Shown piece after piece: positions 52,651-64,000 of a DNA stretch of 64,000 nt. Source of the stretch: Auanema rhodensis (taxonomy: Eukaryota; Nematoda; Chromadorea; Rhabditida; Rhabditidae); NCBI GenBank assembly GCA_964057225.1, contig OZ059897.1, forward strand, positions 2,108,001 through 2,172,000, in the 5' to 3' direction. Within the stretch, counting starts at the first letter, position 1, and the number at the start of each line of letters is the position of its first letter. The notes beneath the pieces were generated by a model. It had not been told where the DNA came from. It worked only from the letters and a program-made list of their open reading frames with translations, and made no database searches. The translations under genes and the position numbers were made by a program.

Positions 52651-54756
52651 GATGCGGATTTTTAAGCTGCGTCGATCTGTGTTATCAGATTTGAGTTAGC
52701 TTAAAAATGCACCGAGATATCAACTGATATAAGTTCACACTTATATCCTCGATTTTCAAACTGAAGAATTGATTTTTTTGTTGAATAACATTGTCCATCG
52801 TCTTCGTCTTGAAAAAAGGAATCTAAAAACATCTACTTTTTGTGAAATTATCTAGAAATTTTTCGGGAAAATTTTTGTCAAAATGTTTTTGGAAGCAATG
52901 TTGAGTGTACATGGGAACTCAACATACACTAATGCATTATTTTTCAAACGATCATAACTATTTTCTGTAAATAGCGTTTCTCAATGTAGTATAGTGCATT
53001 CGATGCGGATTTTTAAGTTGCGTTGATCTGTGTTATCAGATTTGAGTTAGCTTAAAAATGCACCGAGATATCAACTGATTTATGTTCACACTTATATCCT
53101 CGATTTTCACCCTGAAGAAATAGTTTTTTCGTTGAAAAACATTGTCCATCATCTTCGTCTTGAAAAAAGGAATCTAAAAACATCTACTTTTTGTGAAATT
53201 ATTTAGAAATTTTTCGGGAAAATTTTTGTCAAAATGTTTTTGGAAGCAATGTTGAGTGTACATGGGAACTCAACATACACTAATGCATTATTTTTCAAAC
53301 GATCATAACTATTTTCTGTAAATAGCGTTTCTCAATGTAGTATAGTGCATTCGATGCGGATTTTTAAGTTGCGTTGATCTGTGTTATCAGATTTGAGTTA
53401 GCTTAAAAATGCACCGAGATATCAACTGATATATGTTCACACTTATATCCTCGACTTTCACCCTGAAGAAATGATTTTTTCGTTGAATAACATTGTCCAT
53501 CGTCTTCGTCTTAAAAAAAGGAATCTAAAAACATCTACTTTTTGTGAAATTATTTAGAAATTTTTCGGGAAAATTTTTGTCAAAATGTTTTTGGAAGCAA
53601 TGTTGAGTGTACATGGGAACTCAACATACACTAATGCATTATTTTTCAAACGATCATAACTAATTTTTGTATAGAGCGTTTCTCAATGTAGTATTGTGCA
53701 TTCGATGCGGATTTTTAAGCTGCGTCGATCTGTGTTATCAGATTTGAGTTAGCTTAAAAATGCACCGAGATATCAACTGATATAAGTTCACACTTATATC
53801 CTCGATTTTCAAACTGAAGAATTGATTTTTTTGTTGAATAACATTGTCCATCGTCTTCGTCTTGAAAAAAGGAATCTAAAAACATCTACTTTTTGTGAAA
53901 TTATCTAGAAATTTTTCGGGAAAATTTTTGTCAAAATGTTTTTGGAAGCAATGTTGAGTGTACATGGGAACTCAACATACACTAATGCATTATTTTTCAA
54001 ACGATCATAACTATTTTCTGTAAATAGCGTTTCTCAATGTAGTATAGTGCATTCGATGCGGATTTTTAAGTTGCGTTGATCTGTGTTATCAGATTTGAGT
54101 TAGCTTAAAAATGCACCGAGATATCAACTGATTTATGTTCACACTTATATCCTCGATTTTCACCCTGAAGAAATAGTTTTTTCGTTGAAAAACATTGTCC
54201 ATCATCTTCGTCTTGAAAAAAGGAATCTAAAAACATCTACTTTTTGTGAAATTATTTAGAAATTTTTCGGGAAAATTTTTGTCAAAATGTTTTTGGAAGC
54301 AATGTTGAGTGTACATGGGAACTCAACATACACTAATGCATTATTTTTCAAACGATCATAACTATTTTCTGTAAATAGCGTTTCTCAATGTAGTATAGTG
54401 CATTCGATGCGGATTTTTAAGTTGCGTTGATCTGTGTTATCAGATTTGAGTTAGCTTAAAAATGCACCGAGATATCAACTGATATATGTTCACACTTATA
54501 TCCTCGACTTTCACCCTGAAGAAATGATTTTTTCGTTGAATAACATTGTCCATCATCTTCGTCTTGAAAAAAGGAATCTAAAAACATCTACTTTTTGTGA
54601 AATTATTTAGAAATTTTTCGGGAAAATTTTTGTCAAAATGTTTTTGGAAGCAATGTTGAGTGTACATGGGAACTCAACATACACTAATGCATTATTTTTC
54701 AAACGATCATAACTAATTTTTGTATAGAGCGTTTCTCAATGTAGTATTGTGCATTC
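52651..54756 (+). repeat. Tandem trimer A-B/E-C' (2 copies)
   Basis: Two adjacent 1,053-bp trimers, 52651-53703 and 53704-54756. Both A copies have the otherwise unseen gatataagttc, and both middle monomers are the same B/E recombinant (gaaatag...gaaaaac with catcatc). The C' copies differ at catcgtc versus catcatc and at cttaaaaaaagg versus cttgaaaaaagg. Confidence 0.88.
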
Positions 54757-57213
54757 GATGCGGATTTTTAAGCTGCGTTGATCTGTGTTATCAGATTTGA
54801 GTTAACTTAAAAATGCACCGAGATATCAACTGATATAGGTTCACACTTATATCCTCGATTTTCACCCTGAAGAAGTAGTTTTTTCGTTGAAAAACATTGT
54901 CCATCGTCTTCGTCATGAAAAAAGGAATCTAAAAACATCTACTTTTTAAGAAATTATATAGAAATTTTTCGGGAAAATTTTTGTCAAAATGTTTTTGGAA
55001 GCAATGTTGAGTGTACATGGGAACTCAACATACACTAATGCATTATTTTTCAAACTATCATAACTTATTTTTGTATAGAGCGTTTCTCAATGCAGTAAAG
55101 TGCATTCGATGCGGATTTTTAAGCTGCGTCGATCTGTGTTATCAGATTTGAGTTAGCTTAAAAATGCACCGAGATATCAACTGATATATGTTCACACTTA
55201 TATCCTCGATTTTCACCCTGAAGAAATGATTTTTTCGTTGAATAACATTGTCCATCGTCTTTGTCTTGAAAAAAGGAATCTAAAAACATCTACTTTTTGT
55301 GAAATTATTTAGAAATTTTTCGGGAAAATTTTTGTCAAAATGTTTTTGGAAGCAATGTTGAGTGTACATGGGAACTCAACATACACTAATGCATTATTTT
55401 TCAAACGATCATAACTAATTTTTGTAAATAGCGTTTCTCAAGGTAGTATAGTGCATTCGATGCGGATTTTTAAGCTGCGTCGATCTGTGTTATCAGATTT
55501 GAGTTAGCTTAAAAATGCACCGAGATATCAACTGATATATGTTCACACTTATATCCTCGATTTTCAAACTGAAGAATTGATTTTTTTGTTGAATAACATT
55601 GTCCATCGTCTTCGTCTTGAAAAAAGGAATCTAAAAACATCTACTTTTTGTGAAATTATTTAGAAATTTTTCGGGAAAATTTTTGTCAAAATGTTTTTGG
55701 AAGCAATGTTGAGTGTACATGGGAACTCAACATACACTAATGCATTATTTTTCAAACGATCATAACTATTTTCTGTAAATAGCGTTTCTCAATGTAGTAT
55801 AGTGCATTCGATGCGGATTTTTAAGTTGCGTTGATCTGTGTTATCAGATTTGAGTTAGCTTAAAAATGCACCGAGATATCAACTGATATATGTTCACACT
55901 TATATCCTCGACTTTCACCCTGAAGAAATGATTTTTTCGTTGAATAACATTGTCCATCATCTTCGTCTTGAAAAAAGGAATCTAAAAACATCTACTTTTT
56001 GTGAAATTATTTAGAAATTTTTCGGGAAAATTTTTGTCAAAATGTTTTTGGAAGCAATGTTGAGTGTACATGGGAACTCAACATACACTAATGCATTATT
56101 TTTCAAACGATCATAACTAATTTTTGTATAGAGCGTTTCTCAATGTAGTATTGTGCATTCGATGCGGATTTTTAAGCTGCGTTGATCTGTGTTATCAGAT
56201 TTGAGTTAACTTAAAAATGCACCGAGATATCAACTGATATAGGTTCACACTTATATCCTCGATTTTCACCCTGAAGAAGTAGTTTTTTCGTTGAAAAACA
56301 TTGTCCATCGTCTTCGTCATGAAAAAAGGAATCTAAAAACATCTACTTTTTAAGAAATTATATAGAAATTTTTCGGGAAAATTTTTGTCAAAATGTTTTT
56401 GGAAGCAATGTTGAGTGTACATGGGAACTCAACATACACTAATGCATTATTTTTCAAACTATCATAACTTATTTTTGTATAGAGCGTTTCTCAATGCAGT
56501 AAAGTGCATTCGATGCGGATTTTTAAGCTGCGTCGATCTGTGTTATCAGATTTGAGTTAGCTTAAAAATGCACCGAGATATCAACTGATATATGTTCACA
56601 CTTATATCCTCGATTTTCACCCTGAAGAAATGATTTTTTCGTTGAATAACATTGTCCATCGTCTTTGTCTTGAAAAAAGGAATCTAAAAACATCTACTTT
56701 TTGTGAAATTATTTAGAAATTTTTCGGGAAAATTTTTGTCAAAATGTTTTTGGAAGCAATGTTGAGTGTACATGGGAACTCAACATACACTAATGCATTA
56801 TTTTTCAAACGATCATAACTAATTTTTGTAAATAGCGTTTCTCAAGGTAGTATAGTGCATTCGATGCGGATTTTTAAGCTGCGTCGATCTGTGTTATCAG
56901 ATTTGAGTTAGCTTAAAAATGCACCGAGATATCAACTGATATATGTTCACACTTATATCCTCGATTTTCAAACTGAAGAATTGATTTTTTTGTTGAATAA
57001 CATTGTCCATCGTCTTCGTCTTGAAAAAAGGAATCTAAAAACATCTACTTTTTGTGAAATTATCTAGAAATTTTTCGGGAAAATTTTTGTCAAAATGTTT
57101 TTGGAAGCAATGTTGAGTGTACATGGGAACTCAACATACACTAATGCATTATTTTTCAAACGATCATAACTATTTTCTGTAAATAGCGTTTCTCAATGTA
57201 GTATAGTGCATTC
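54406..57213 (+). repeat. Tandem tetramer C'-D-C-A (2 copies)
   Basis: Two adjacent 1,404-bp tetramers, 54406-55809 and 55810-57213. A third copy is at 57916-59319 after an intervening B-C pair. All three D copies share caaactatca and gcagtaaag, and all three C copies share ctttgtcttg. Confidence 0.88.
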
Positions 57214-57915
57214 GATGCGGATTTTTAAGTTGCGTTGATCTGTGTTATCAGATTTGAGTTAGCTTAAAAATGCACCGAGATATCAACTGATTTATGTTCA
57301 CACTTATATCCTCGATTTTCACCCTGAAGAAATGATTTTTTCGTTGAATAACATTGTCCATCATCTTCGTCTTGAAAAAAGGAATCTAAAAACATCTACT
57401 TTTTGTGAAATTATTTAGAAATTTTTCGGGAAAATTTTTGTCAAAATGTTTTTGGAAGCAATGTTGAGTGTACATGGGAACTCAACATACACTAATGCAT
57501 TATTTTTCAAACGATCATAACTAATTTTTGTAAATAGCGTTTCTCAAGGTAGTATAGTGCATTCGATGCGGATTTTTAAGCTGCGTCGATCTGTGTTATC
57601 AGATTTGAGTTAGCTTAAAAATGCACCGAGATATCAACTGATATATGTTCACACTTATATCCTCGATTTTCACCCTGAAGAAATGATTTTTTCGTTGAAT
57701 AACATTGTCCATCGTCTTCGTCTTGAAAAAAGGAATCTAAAAACATCTACTTTTTGTGAAATTATTTAGAAATTTTTCGGGAAAATTTTTGTCAAAATGT
57801 TTTTGGAAGCAATGTTGAGTGTACATGGGAACTCAACATACACTAATGCATTATTTTTCAAACGATCATAACTATTTTCTGTAAATAGCGTTTCTCAATG
57901 TAGTATAGTGCATTC

Positions 57916-59319
57916 GATGCGGATTTTTAAGTTGCGTTGATCTGTGTTATCAGATTTGAGTTAGCTTAAAAATGCACCGAGATATCAACTGATATATGTT
58001 CACACTTATATCCTCGACTTTCACCCTGAAGAAATGATTTTTTCGTTGAATAACATTGTCCATCATCTTCGTCTTGAAAAAAGGAATCTAAAAACATCTA
58101 CTTTTTGTGAAATTATTTAGAAATTTTTCGGGAAAATTTTTGTCAAAATGTTTTTGGAAGCAATGTTGAGTGTACATGGGAACTCAACATACACTAATGC
58201 ATTATTTTTCAAACGATCATAACTAATTTTTGTATAGAGCGTTTCTCAATGTAGTATTGTGCATTCGATGCGGATTTTTAAGCTGCGTTGATCTGTGTTA
58301 TCAGATTTGAGTTAACTTAAAAATGCACCGAGATATCAACTGATATAGGTTCACACTTATATCCTCGATTTTCACCCTGAAGAAGTAGTTTTTTCGTTGA
58401 AAAACATTGTCCATCGTCTTCGTCATGAAAAAAGGAATCTAAAAACATCTACTTTTTAAGAAATTATATAGAAATTTTTCGGGAAAATTTTTGTCAAAAT
58501 GTTTTTGGAAGCAATGTTGAGTGTACATGGGAACTCAACATACACTAATGCATTATTTTTCAAACTATCATAACTTATTTTTGTATAGAGCGTTTCTCAA
58601 TGCAGTAAAGTGCATTCGATGCGGATTTTTAAGCTGCGTCGATCTGTGTTATCAGATTTGAGTTAGCTTAAAAATGCACCGAGATATCAACTGATATATG
58701 TTCACACTTATATCCTCGATTTTCACCCTGAAGAAATGATTTTTTCGTTGAATAACATTGTCCATCGTCTTTGTCTTGAAAAAAGGAATCTAAAAACATC
58801 TACTTTTTGTGAAATTATTTAGAAATTTTTCGGGAAAATTTTTGTCAAAATGTTTTTGGAAGCAATGTTGAGTGTACATGGGAACTCAACATACACTAAT
58901 GCATTATTTTTCAAACGATCATAACTAATTTTTGTAAATAGCGTTTCTCAAGGTAGTATAGTGCATTCGATGCGGATTTTTAAGCTGCGTCGATCTGTTT
59001 TATCAGATTTGAGTTAGCTTAAAAATGCACCGAGATATCAACTGATATATGTTCACACTTATATCCTCGATTTTCAAACTGAAGAATTGATTTTTTTGTT
59101 GAATAACATTGTCCATCGTCTTCGTCTTGAAAAAAGGAATCTAAAAACATCTACTTTTTGTGAAATTATCTAGAAATTTTTCGGGAAAATTTTTGTCAAA
59201 ATGTTTTTGGAAGCAATGTTGAGTGTACATGGGAACTCAACATACACTAATGCATTATTTTTCAAACGATCATAACTATTTTCTGTAAATAGCGTTTCTC
59301 AATGTAGTATAGTGCATTC
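57916..59319 (+). repeat. Tetramer C'-D-C-A, third copy
   Basis: Same order and rare markers as 54406-57213 (caaactatca, gcagtaaag, ctttgtcttg). The A copy has a private ctgttttatc. Confidence 0.86.
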
Positions 59320-60021
59320 GATGCGGATTTTTAAGTTGCGTTGATCTGTGTTATCAGATTTGAGTTAGCTTAAAAATGCACCGAGATATCAACTGATTTA
59401 TGTTCACACTTATATCCTCGATTTTCACCCTGAAGAAATGATTTTTTCGTTGAATAACATTGTCCATCATCTTCGTCTTGAAAAAAGGAATCTAAAAACA
59501 TCTACTTTTTGTGAAATTATTTAGAAATTTTTCGGGAAAATTTTTGTCAAAATGTTTTTGGAAGCAATGTTGAGTGTACATGGGAACTCAACATACACTA
59601 ATGCATTATTTTTCAAACGATCATAACTAATTTTTGTAAATAGCGTTTCTCAAGGTAGTATAGTGCATTCGATGCGGATTTTTAAGCTGCGTCGATCTGT
59701 GTTATCAGATTTGAGTTAGCTTAAAAATGCACCGAGATATCAACTGATATATGTTCACACTTATATCCTCGATTTTCACAATGAAGAAATGATTTTTTCG
59801 TTGAATAACATTGTCCATCGTCTTCGTCTTGAAAAAAGGAATCTAAAAACATCTACTTTTTGTGAAATTATTTAGAAATTTTTCGGGAAAATTTTTGGCA
59901 AAATGTTTTTGGAAGCAATGTTGAGTGTACATGGGAACTCAACATACACTAATGCATTATTTTTCAAACGATCATAACTAATTTCTGTAAATAGCGTTTC
60001 TCAATGTAGTATAGTGCATTC

Positions 60022-60371
60022 GATGCGGATTTTTAAGCTGCGTCGATCTGTGTTATCAGATTTGAGTTAGCTTAAAAATGCACCGAGATATCAACTGATA
60101 TATGTTTACACTTATATCCTCTATTTTCACCCTGAAGAAATAGTTTTTTCGTTGAAAAACATTGTCCATCGTCTTTGCCTTGAAAAAAGGAATCTAAAAA
60201 CATCTACTTTTTGTGAAATTATTTAGAAATTTTTCGGGAAAATTTTTGTCAAAATGTTTTTGGAAGCAATGTTGAGTGTACATGGGAACTCAACATACAC
60301 TAATGCATTATTTTTCAAACGATCATAACAATTTATGTAAATAGCGTTTCTCAATGTAGTATAGTGCATTC
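60022..60371 (+). repeat. 350-bp monomer (tail deletion)
   Basis: A type E copy whose tail reads cataacaatttatgtaaat near 60326-60344 instead of cataactaatttctgtaaat, a net loss of one base plus a substitution. It also has tgtttaca and ctctatttt, both unique in the window. Confidence 0.88.
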
Positions 60372-63179
60372 GATGCGGATTTTTAAGTTGCGTTGATCTG
60401 TGTTATCAGATTTGAGTTAGCTTAAAAATGCACCGAGATATCAACTGATTTATGTTCACACTTATATCCTCGATTTTCACCCTGAAGAAATGATTTTTTC
60501 GTTGAATAACATTGTCCATCGTCTTCGTCTTGAAAAAAGGAATCTAAAAACATCTACTTTTTGTGAAATTATTTAGAAATTTTTCGGGAAAATTTTTGTC
60601 AAAATGTTTTTGGAAGCAATGTTGGGTGTACATGGGAACTCAGCATACACTAATGCATTATTTTTCAAACGATCATAACTTATTTTTGTATAGAGCGTTT
60701 CTCAATGTAGTATAGTGCATTCGATGCGGATTTTTAAGCTGCGTCGATCTGTGTTATCAGATTTGAGTTAGCTTAAAAATGCACCGAGATATCAACTGAT
60801 ATATGTTCACACTTATATCCTCGATTTTCACCCTGAAGAAATGATTTTTTCGTTGAATAACATTGTCCATCGTCTTCGTCTTGAAAAAAGGAATCTAAAA
60901 ACATCTACTTTTTGTGAAATTATTTAGAAATTTTTCGGGAAAATTTTTGTCAAAATGTTTTTGGAAGCAATGTTGAGTGTACATGGGAACTCAACATACA
61001 CTAATGCATTATTTTTCAAACGATCATAACTTATTTTTGTATAGAGCGTTTCTCAATGTAGTATAGTGCATTCGATGCGGATTTTTAAGCTGCGTCGATC
61101 TGTGTTATCCGATTTGAGTTAGCTTAAAAATGCACCGAGATATCAACTGATATATGTTCACACTTATATCCTCGATTTTCACCCTGAAGAAATGATTTTT
61201 TCGTTGAATAACATTGTCCATCGTCTTCGTCTTGAAAAAAGGAATCTAAAAACATCTACTTTTTGTGAAATTATTTAGAAATTTTACGGGAAAATTTTTG
61301 TCAAAATGTTTTTGGAAGCAATGTTGAGTGTACATGGGAACTCAACATACACTAATGCATTATTTTTCAAACGATCATAACTAATTTTTGTATAGAGCGT
61401 TTCTCAATGTAGTATAGTGCATTCGATGCGGATTTTTAAGCTGCGTTGATCTGTGTTATCAGATTTGAGTTAACTTTAAAATGCACCGAGATATCAACTG
61501 ATATAGGTTCACACTTATATCCTCAATTTTCACCCTGAAGAAGTAGTTTTTTCGTTGAAAAACATTGTCCATCGTCTTCGTCATGAAAAAAGGAATCTAA
61601 AAACATCTACTTTTTAAGAAATTATATAGAAATTTTTCGGGAAAAGTTTTGTCAAAATGTTTTTGGAAGCAATGTTGAGTGTACATGGGAACTCAACATA
61701 CACTAATGCATTATTTTTCAAACGATCATAACTTATTTTTGTATAGAGCGTTTCTCAATGTAGTATAGTGCATTCGATGCGGATTTTTAAGCTGCGTCGA
61801 TCTGTGTTATCAGATTTGAGTTAGCTTAAAAATGCACCGAGATATCAACTGATATATGTTCACACTTATATCCTCGATTTTCAAACTGAAGAATTGATTT
61901 TTTTGTTGAATAACATTGTTCATCGTCTTCGTCTTGAAAAAAGGAATCTAAAAACATCTACTTTTTGTGAAATTATCTAGAAATTTTTCGGGAAAATTTT
62001 TGTCAAAATGTTTTTGGAAGCAATGTTGAGTGTACATGGGAACTCAACATACACTAATGCATTATTTTTCAAACGATCATAACTATTTTCTGTAAATAGC
62101 GTTTCTCAATGTAGTATAGTGCATTCAATGCGGATTTTTAAGCTGCGTTGATCTGTGTTATCAGATTTGAGTTAACTTAAAAATGCACCGAGATATCAAG
62201 TGATATATGTTCACACTTATATCCTCGATTTTCAAACTGAAGAATTGATTTTTTTGTTGAATAACATTGTCCATCGTCTTCGTCTTGAAAAAAGGAATCT
62301 AAAAACATCTACTTTTTGTGAAATTATCTAGAAATTTTTCGGGAAAATTTTTGTCAAAATGTTTTTGGAAGCAATGTTGAGTGTACATGGGAACTCAACA
62401 TACACTAATGCATTATTTTTCAAACGATCATAACTATTTTCTTTAAATAGCGTTTCTCAATGTAGTATAGTGCATTCGATGCGGATTTTTAAGCTGCGTT
62501 GATCTGTGTTATCAGATTTGAGTTAACTTAAAAATGCACCGAGATATCAACTGATATATGTTCACACTTATATCCTCGATTTTCACCCTGAAGAAATGAT
62601 TTTTTGGTTGAAAAACATTGTCCATCGTCTTCGTCTTGAAAAAAGGAATCTAAAAACATCTACTTTTTGTGAAATTATTTAGAAATTTTTCGGGAAAATT
62701 TTTGTCAAAATGTTTTTGGAAGCAATGTTGAGTGTACATGGGAACTCAGCATACACTAATGCATTATTTTTCAAACGATAATAACTAATTTTTGTATAGA
62801 GCGTTTCTTAATGTAGTATAGTGCATTCGATGCGGATTTTTAAGTTGCGTTGATCTGTGTTATCAGATTTGAGTTAGCTTAAAAATGCACCGAGATATCA
62901 ACTGATATATGTTCACACTTATATCCTCGATTTTCACCCTGAAGAAATGATTTTTTCGTTGAATAACATTGTCCATCATCTTCGTCTTGAAAAAAGGAAT
63001 CTAAAAACATCTACTTTTTGTGAAATTATTTAGAAATTTTTCGGGAAAATTTTTGTCAAAATGTTTTTGGAAGCAATGTTGGGTGTACATGGGAACTCAA
63101 CATACACTAATGCATTATTTTTCAAACGATCATAACTTATTTTTGTATAGAGCGTTTCTCAATGTAGTATAGTGCATTC

Positions 63180-63531
63180 GATGCGGATTTTTAAGCTGCG
63201 TCGATCTGTGTTATCAGATTTGAGTTAGCTTAAAAATGCACCGAGATATCAACTGATGTATGTTCACACTTATATCCTCGATTTTCACCCTGAAGAAATG
63301 ATTTTTTCGTTGAAAAAACATTGTCCATCGTCTTTGCCTTGAAAAAAGGAATCTAAAAACATCTACTTTTTGTGAAATTATTCAGAAATTTTTCGGGAAA
63401 ATTTTTGTCAAAATGTTTTTGGAAGCAATGTTGAGTGTACATGGGAACTCAGCATACACTAATGCATTATTTTTCAAACGATCATAACTAATTTTTGTAA
63501 ATAGCGTTTCTCGATGTAGTATAGTGCATTC
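63180..63531 (+). repeat. 352-bp monomer (A-run insertion)
   Basis: An E-like copy with gttgaaaaaacattg near 63309-63323, one A more than other E copies. It also has gatgtatg, ttattcag, cagcatac and tctcgatg, so it is among the most divergent copies here. Confidence 0.87.
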
Positions 63532-63882
63532 GATGCGGATTTTTAAGTTGCGTTGATCTGTGTTATCAGATTTGAGTTAACTTAAAAATGCACCGAGATA
63601 TCAACTGATATATGTTCACACTTATATCCTCGATTTTCACCCTGAAGAAATGATTTTTTCGTTGAAAAACATTGTCCATCGTCTTTGTCATGAAAAAAGG
63701 AATCTAAAAACATCTACTTTTTGTGAAATTATTTAGAAATTTTTCGGGAAAATTTTTGTCAAAATGTTTTTGGAAGCAATGTTGAGTGTACATGGGAACT
63801 CAACATACACTAATGCATTATTTTTCAAACGATCATAACTAATTTTTGTAAATAGCGTTTCTCAAGGTAGTATAGTGCATTC
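63532..63882 (+). repeat. Mosaic monomer with D, C and B traits
   Basis: It has a B-like aagttgcgttgat, D-like gttaactt, C-like gaagaaatgatttt, D/E-like gaaaaac and D-like gtcatg, but the ordinary tttttgtgaaattatttag. It may be an intermediate between C and D rather than a product of several exchanges. Confidence 0.7.
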
Positions 63883-64000
63883 GATGCGGATTTTTAAGCT
63901 GCGTCGATCTGTGTTATCAGATTTGAGCTAGCTTAAAAATGCACCGAGATATCAACTGATATATGTTCACACTTATATCCTCGATTTTCACCCTGAAGAA
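63883..64000 (+). repeat. Partial monomer at window end (type H)
   Basis: The first 118 bases of a monomer, cut by the window edge. It has gagctagctt (type H) and follows the caaggtag tail as every other H does. The array therefore continues past base 64000. Confidence 0.9.

Larger units (their letters stand above)
52651..59670 (+). repeat. Right flank domain, monomers 151-170
   Basis: Monomer order is A B/E C' A B/E C', then D C A C' D C A B C C' D C A B. Type A returns, together with the tails tattttctgtaaatag, gtagtattgtgc and gcagtaaag, all of which were last seen in the first 7.7 kb. F, G and H are absent. The stretch is a dense mix of trimer and tetramer duplications. Confidence 0.88.
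1..64000. repeat. 351-bp satellite DNA array (182.3 monomers)
   Basis: The start motif gatgcggattttt recurs every 351 bases from base 1 to base 63883. This gives 182 full head-to-tail copies in one orientation and a 118-base partial copy. Only four copies differ in length, each by one base. G+C is about 32% in a typical copy. Copies differ at a limited set of shared diagnostic sites, so they form subfamilies rather than a smear of random mutations. No insertion of unrelated DNA interrupts the array. Long homogeneous arrays of this kind are known from (peri)centromeric heterochromatin of animals and plants, and 351 bp is close to two nucleosome repeats. The centromeric role and the species are not shown by the sequence. 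An insect source is plausible but unproven. Confidence 0.97.
59671..64000 (+). repeat. Right-end divergent zone, monomers 171-183
   Basis: Monomer order is C E B C C D A A F-like B E-like D-like H(partial). Almost every copy carries changes not seen elsewhere. Examples are ttttggcaaaat at 59671, ctctatttt at 60022, tttacggg at 61074, ctcaatttt at 61425, atcaagtg at 62127 and gataataac at 62478. Two of the four length-changing copies are here. No clear multi-monomer duplication is seen. The pattern suggests less recent homogenisation than in the interior. Confidence 0.8.

Noticed and set aside
1-64000. A long protein with 117-residue repeats (351 = 3 x 117, so the frame is kept across copies)
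   Set aside because: Ordinary monomers contain stops in the frames I read, and the listed exceptions open only 62-75 codons. No frame runs through even two monomers.
1-64000. CRISPR array
   Set aside because: The repeats are directly adjacent and 351 bp long, with no short repeat/unique spacer pattern and no cas genes.
1-64000. Transposon or retroelement insertion
   Set aside because: Every base follows the 351-bp register. The only register shifts are four single-base changes, which leaves no room for an insertion.
1-64000. Segmental copies as assembly artefacts
   Set aside because: An error cannot be excluded, but the paired tracts differ from each other at scattered private bases, which argues against simple duplicated assembly. 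Long-read spanning would settle it.

Overview
The whole 64,000-base window is one uninterrupted satellite-DNA array. It has 182 complete head-to-tail monomers of about 351 bp plus a 118-bp partial monomer at the right end. The monomer is about 68% A+T (a typical copy, 18253-18603, has 112 G+C in 351). I find no unique DNA, gene, RNA gene, transposon, CRISPR array or simple-sequence block. Array size, monomer length and higher-order structure indicate a eukaryote, and the style fits the 300-400 bp AT-rich (peri)centromeric satellites of animals, especially insects. I do not recognise the family and cannot name the species.

Every monomer was followed by its start motif (gatgcggattttt, used here as monomer position 1). 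All are 351 bp except four with a net one-base change: 26326 (350), 45981 (352), 60022 (350) and 63180 (352). Monomers sort into recurring haplotypes that I call A, B, C, C', D, E, F, G and H, plus hybrids, and all 183 are assigned below. Diagnostic sites lie mainly in monomer positions 17-203 and 309-343. A block at about 206-300 is nearly constant and carries a 9-bp-arm dyad (248-256/267-275) and a 10-bp palindrome (280-289).

Layout: 1-8424 is an A/B-rich domain (A, B, D, E, C, C'). 8425-15444 is transitional. About 10.5-52.6 kb is a core rich in F, G and H that lacks type A. 52651-64000 returns to A-type monomers and to flank-specific variants also seen at 1-7.7 kb. Multi-monomer cassettes recur throughout: G-D-B-C'-H-F-E, trimers F-C-D, F-E-C' and A-B/E-C', tetramer C'-D-C-A, and segmental copies 3,510, 4,563 and 5,265 bp apart. 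This points to repeated unequal exchange or amplification on several scales. The last 12-13 monomers carry more private changes, two of the four indels, and most of the damage seen to the dyad, as expected near an array edge.

No protein-coding gene is supported. The few short open frames (62-75 codons) are copies of the same monomer stretch in which a single base change removed a stop. Function, if any, would be structural (centromere or heterochromatin) or through satellite transcripts; that is inference from the repeat class.
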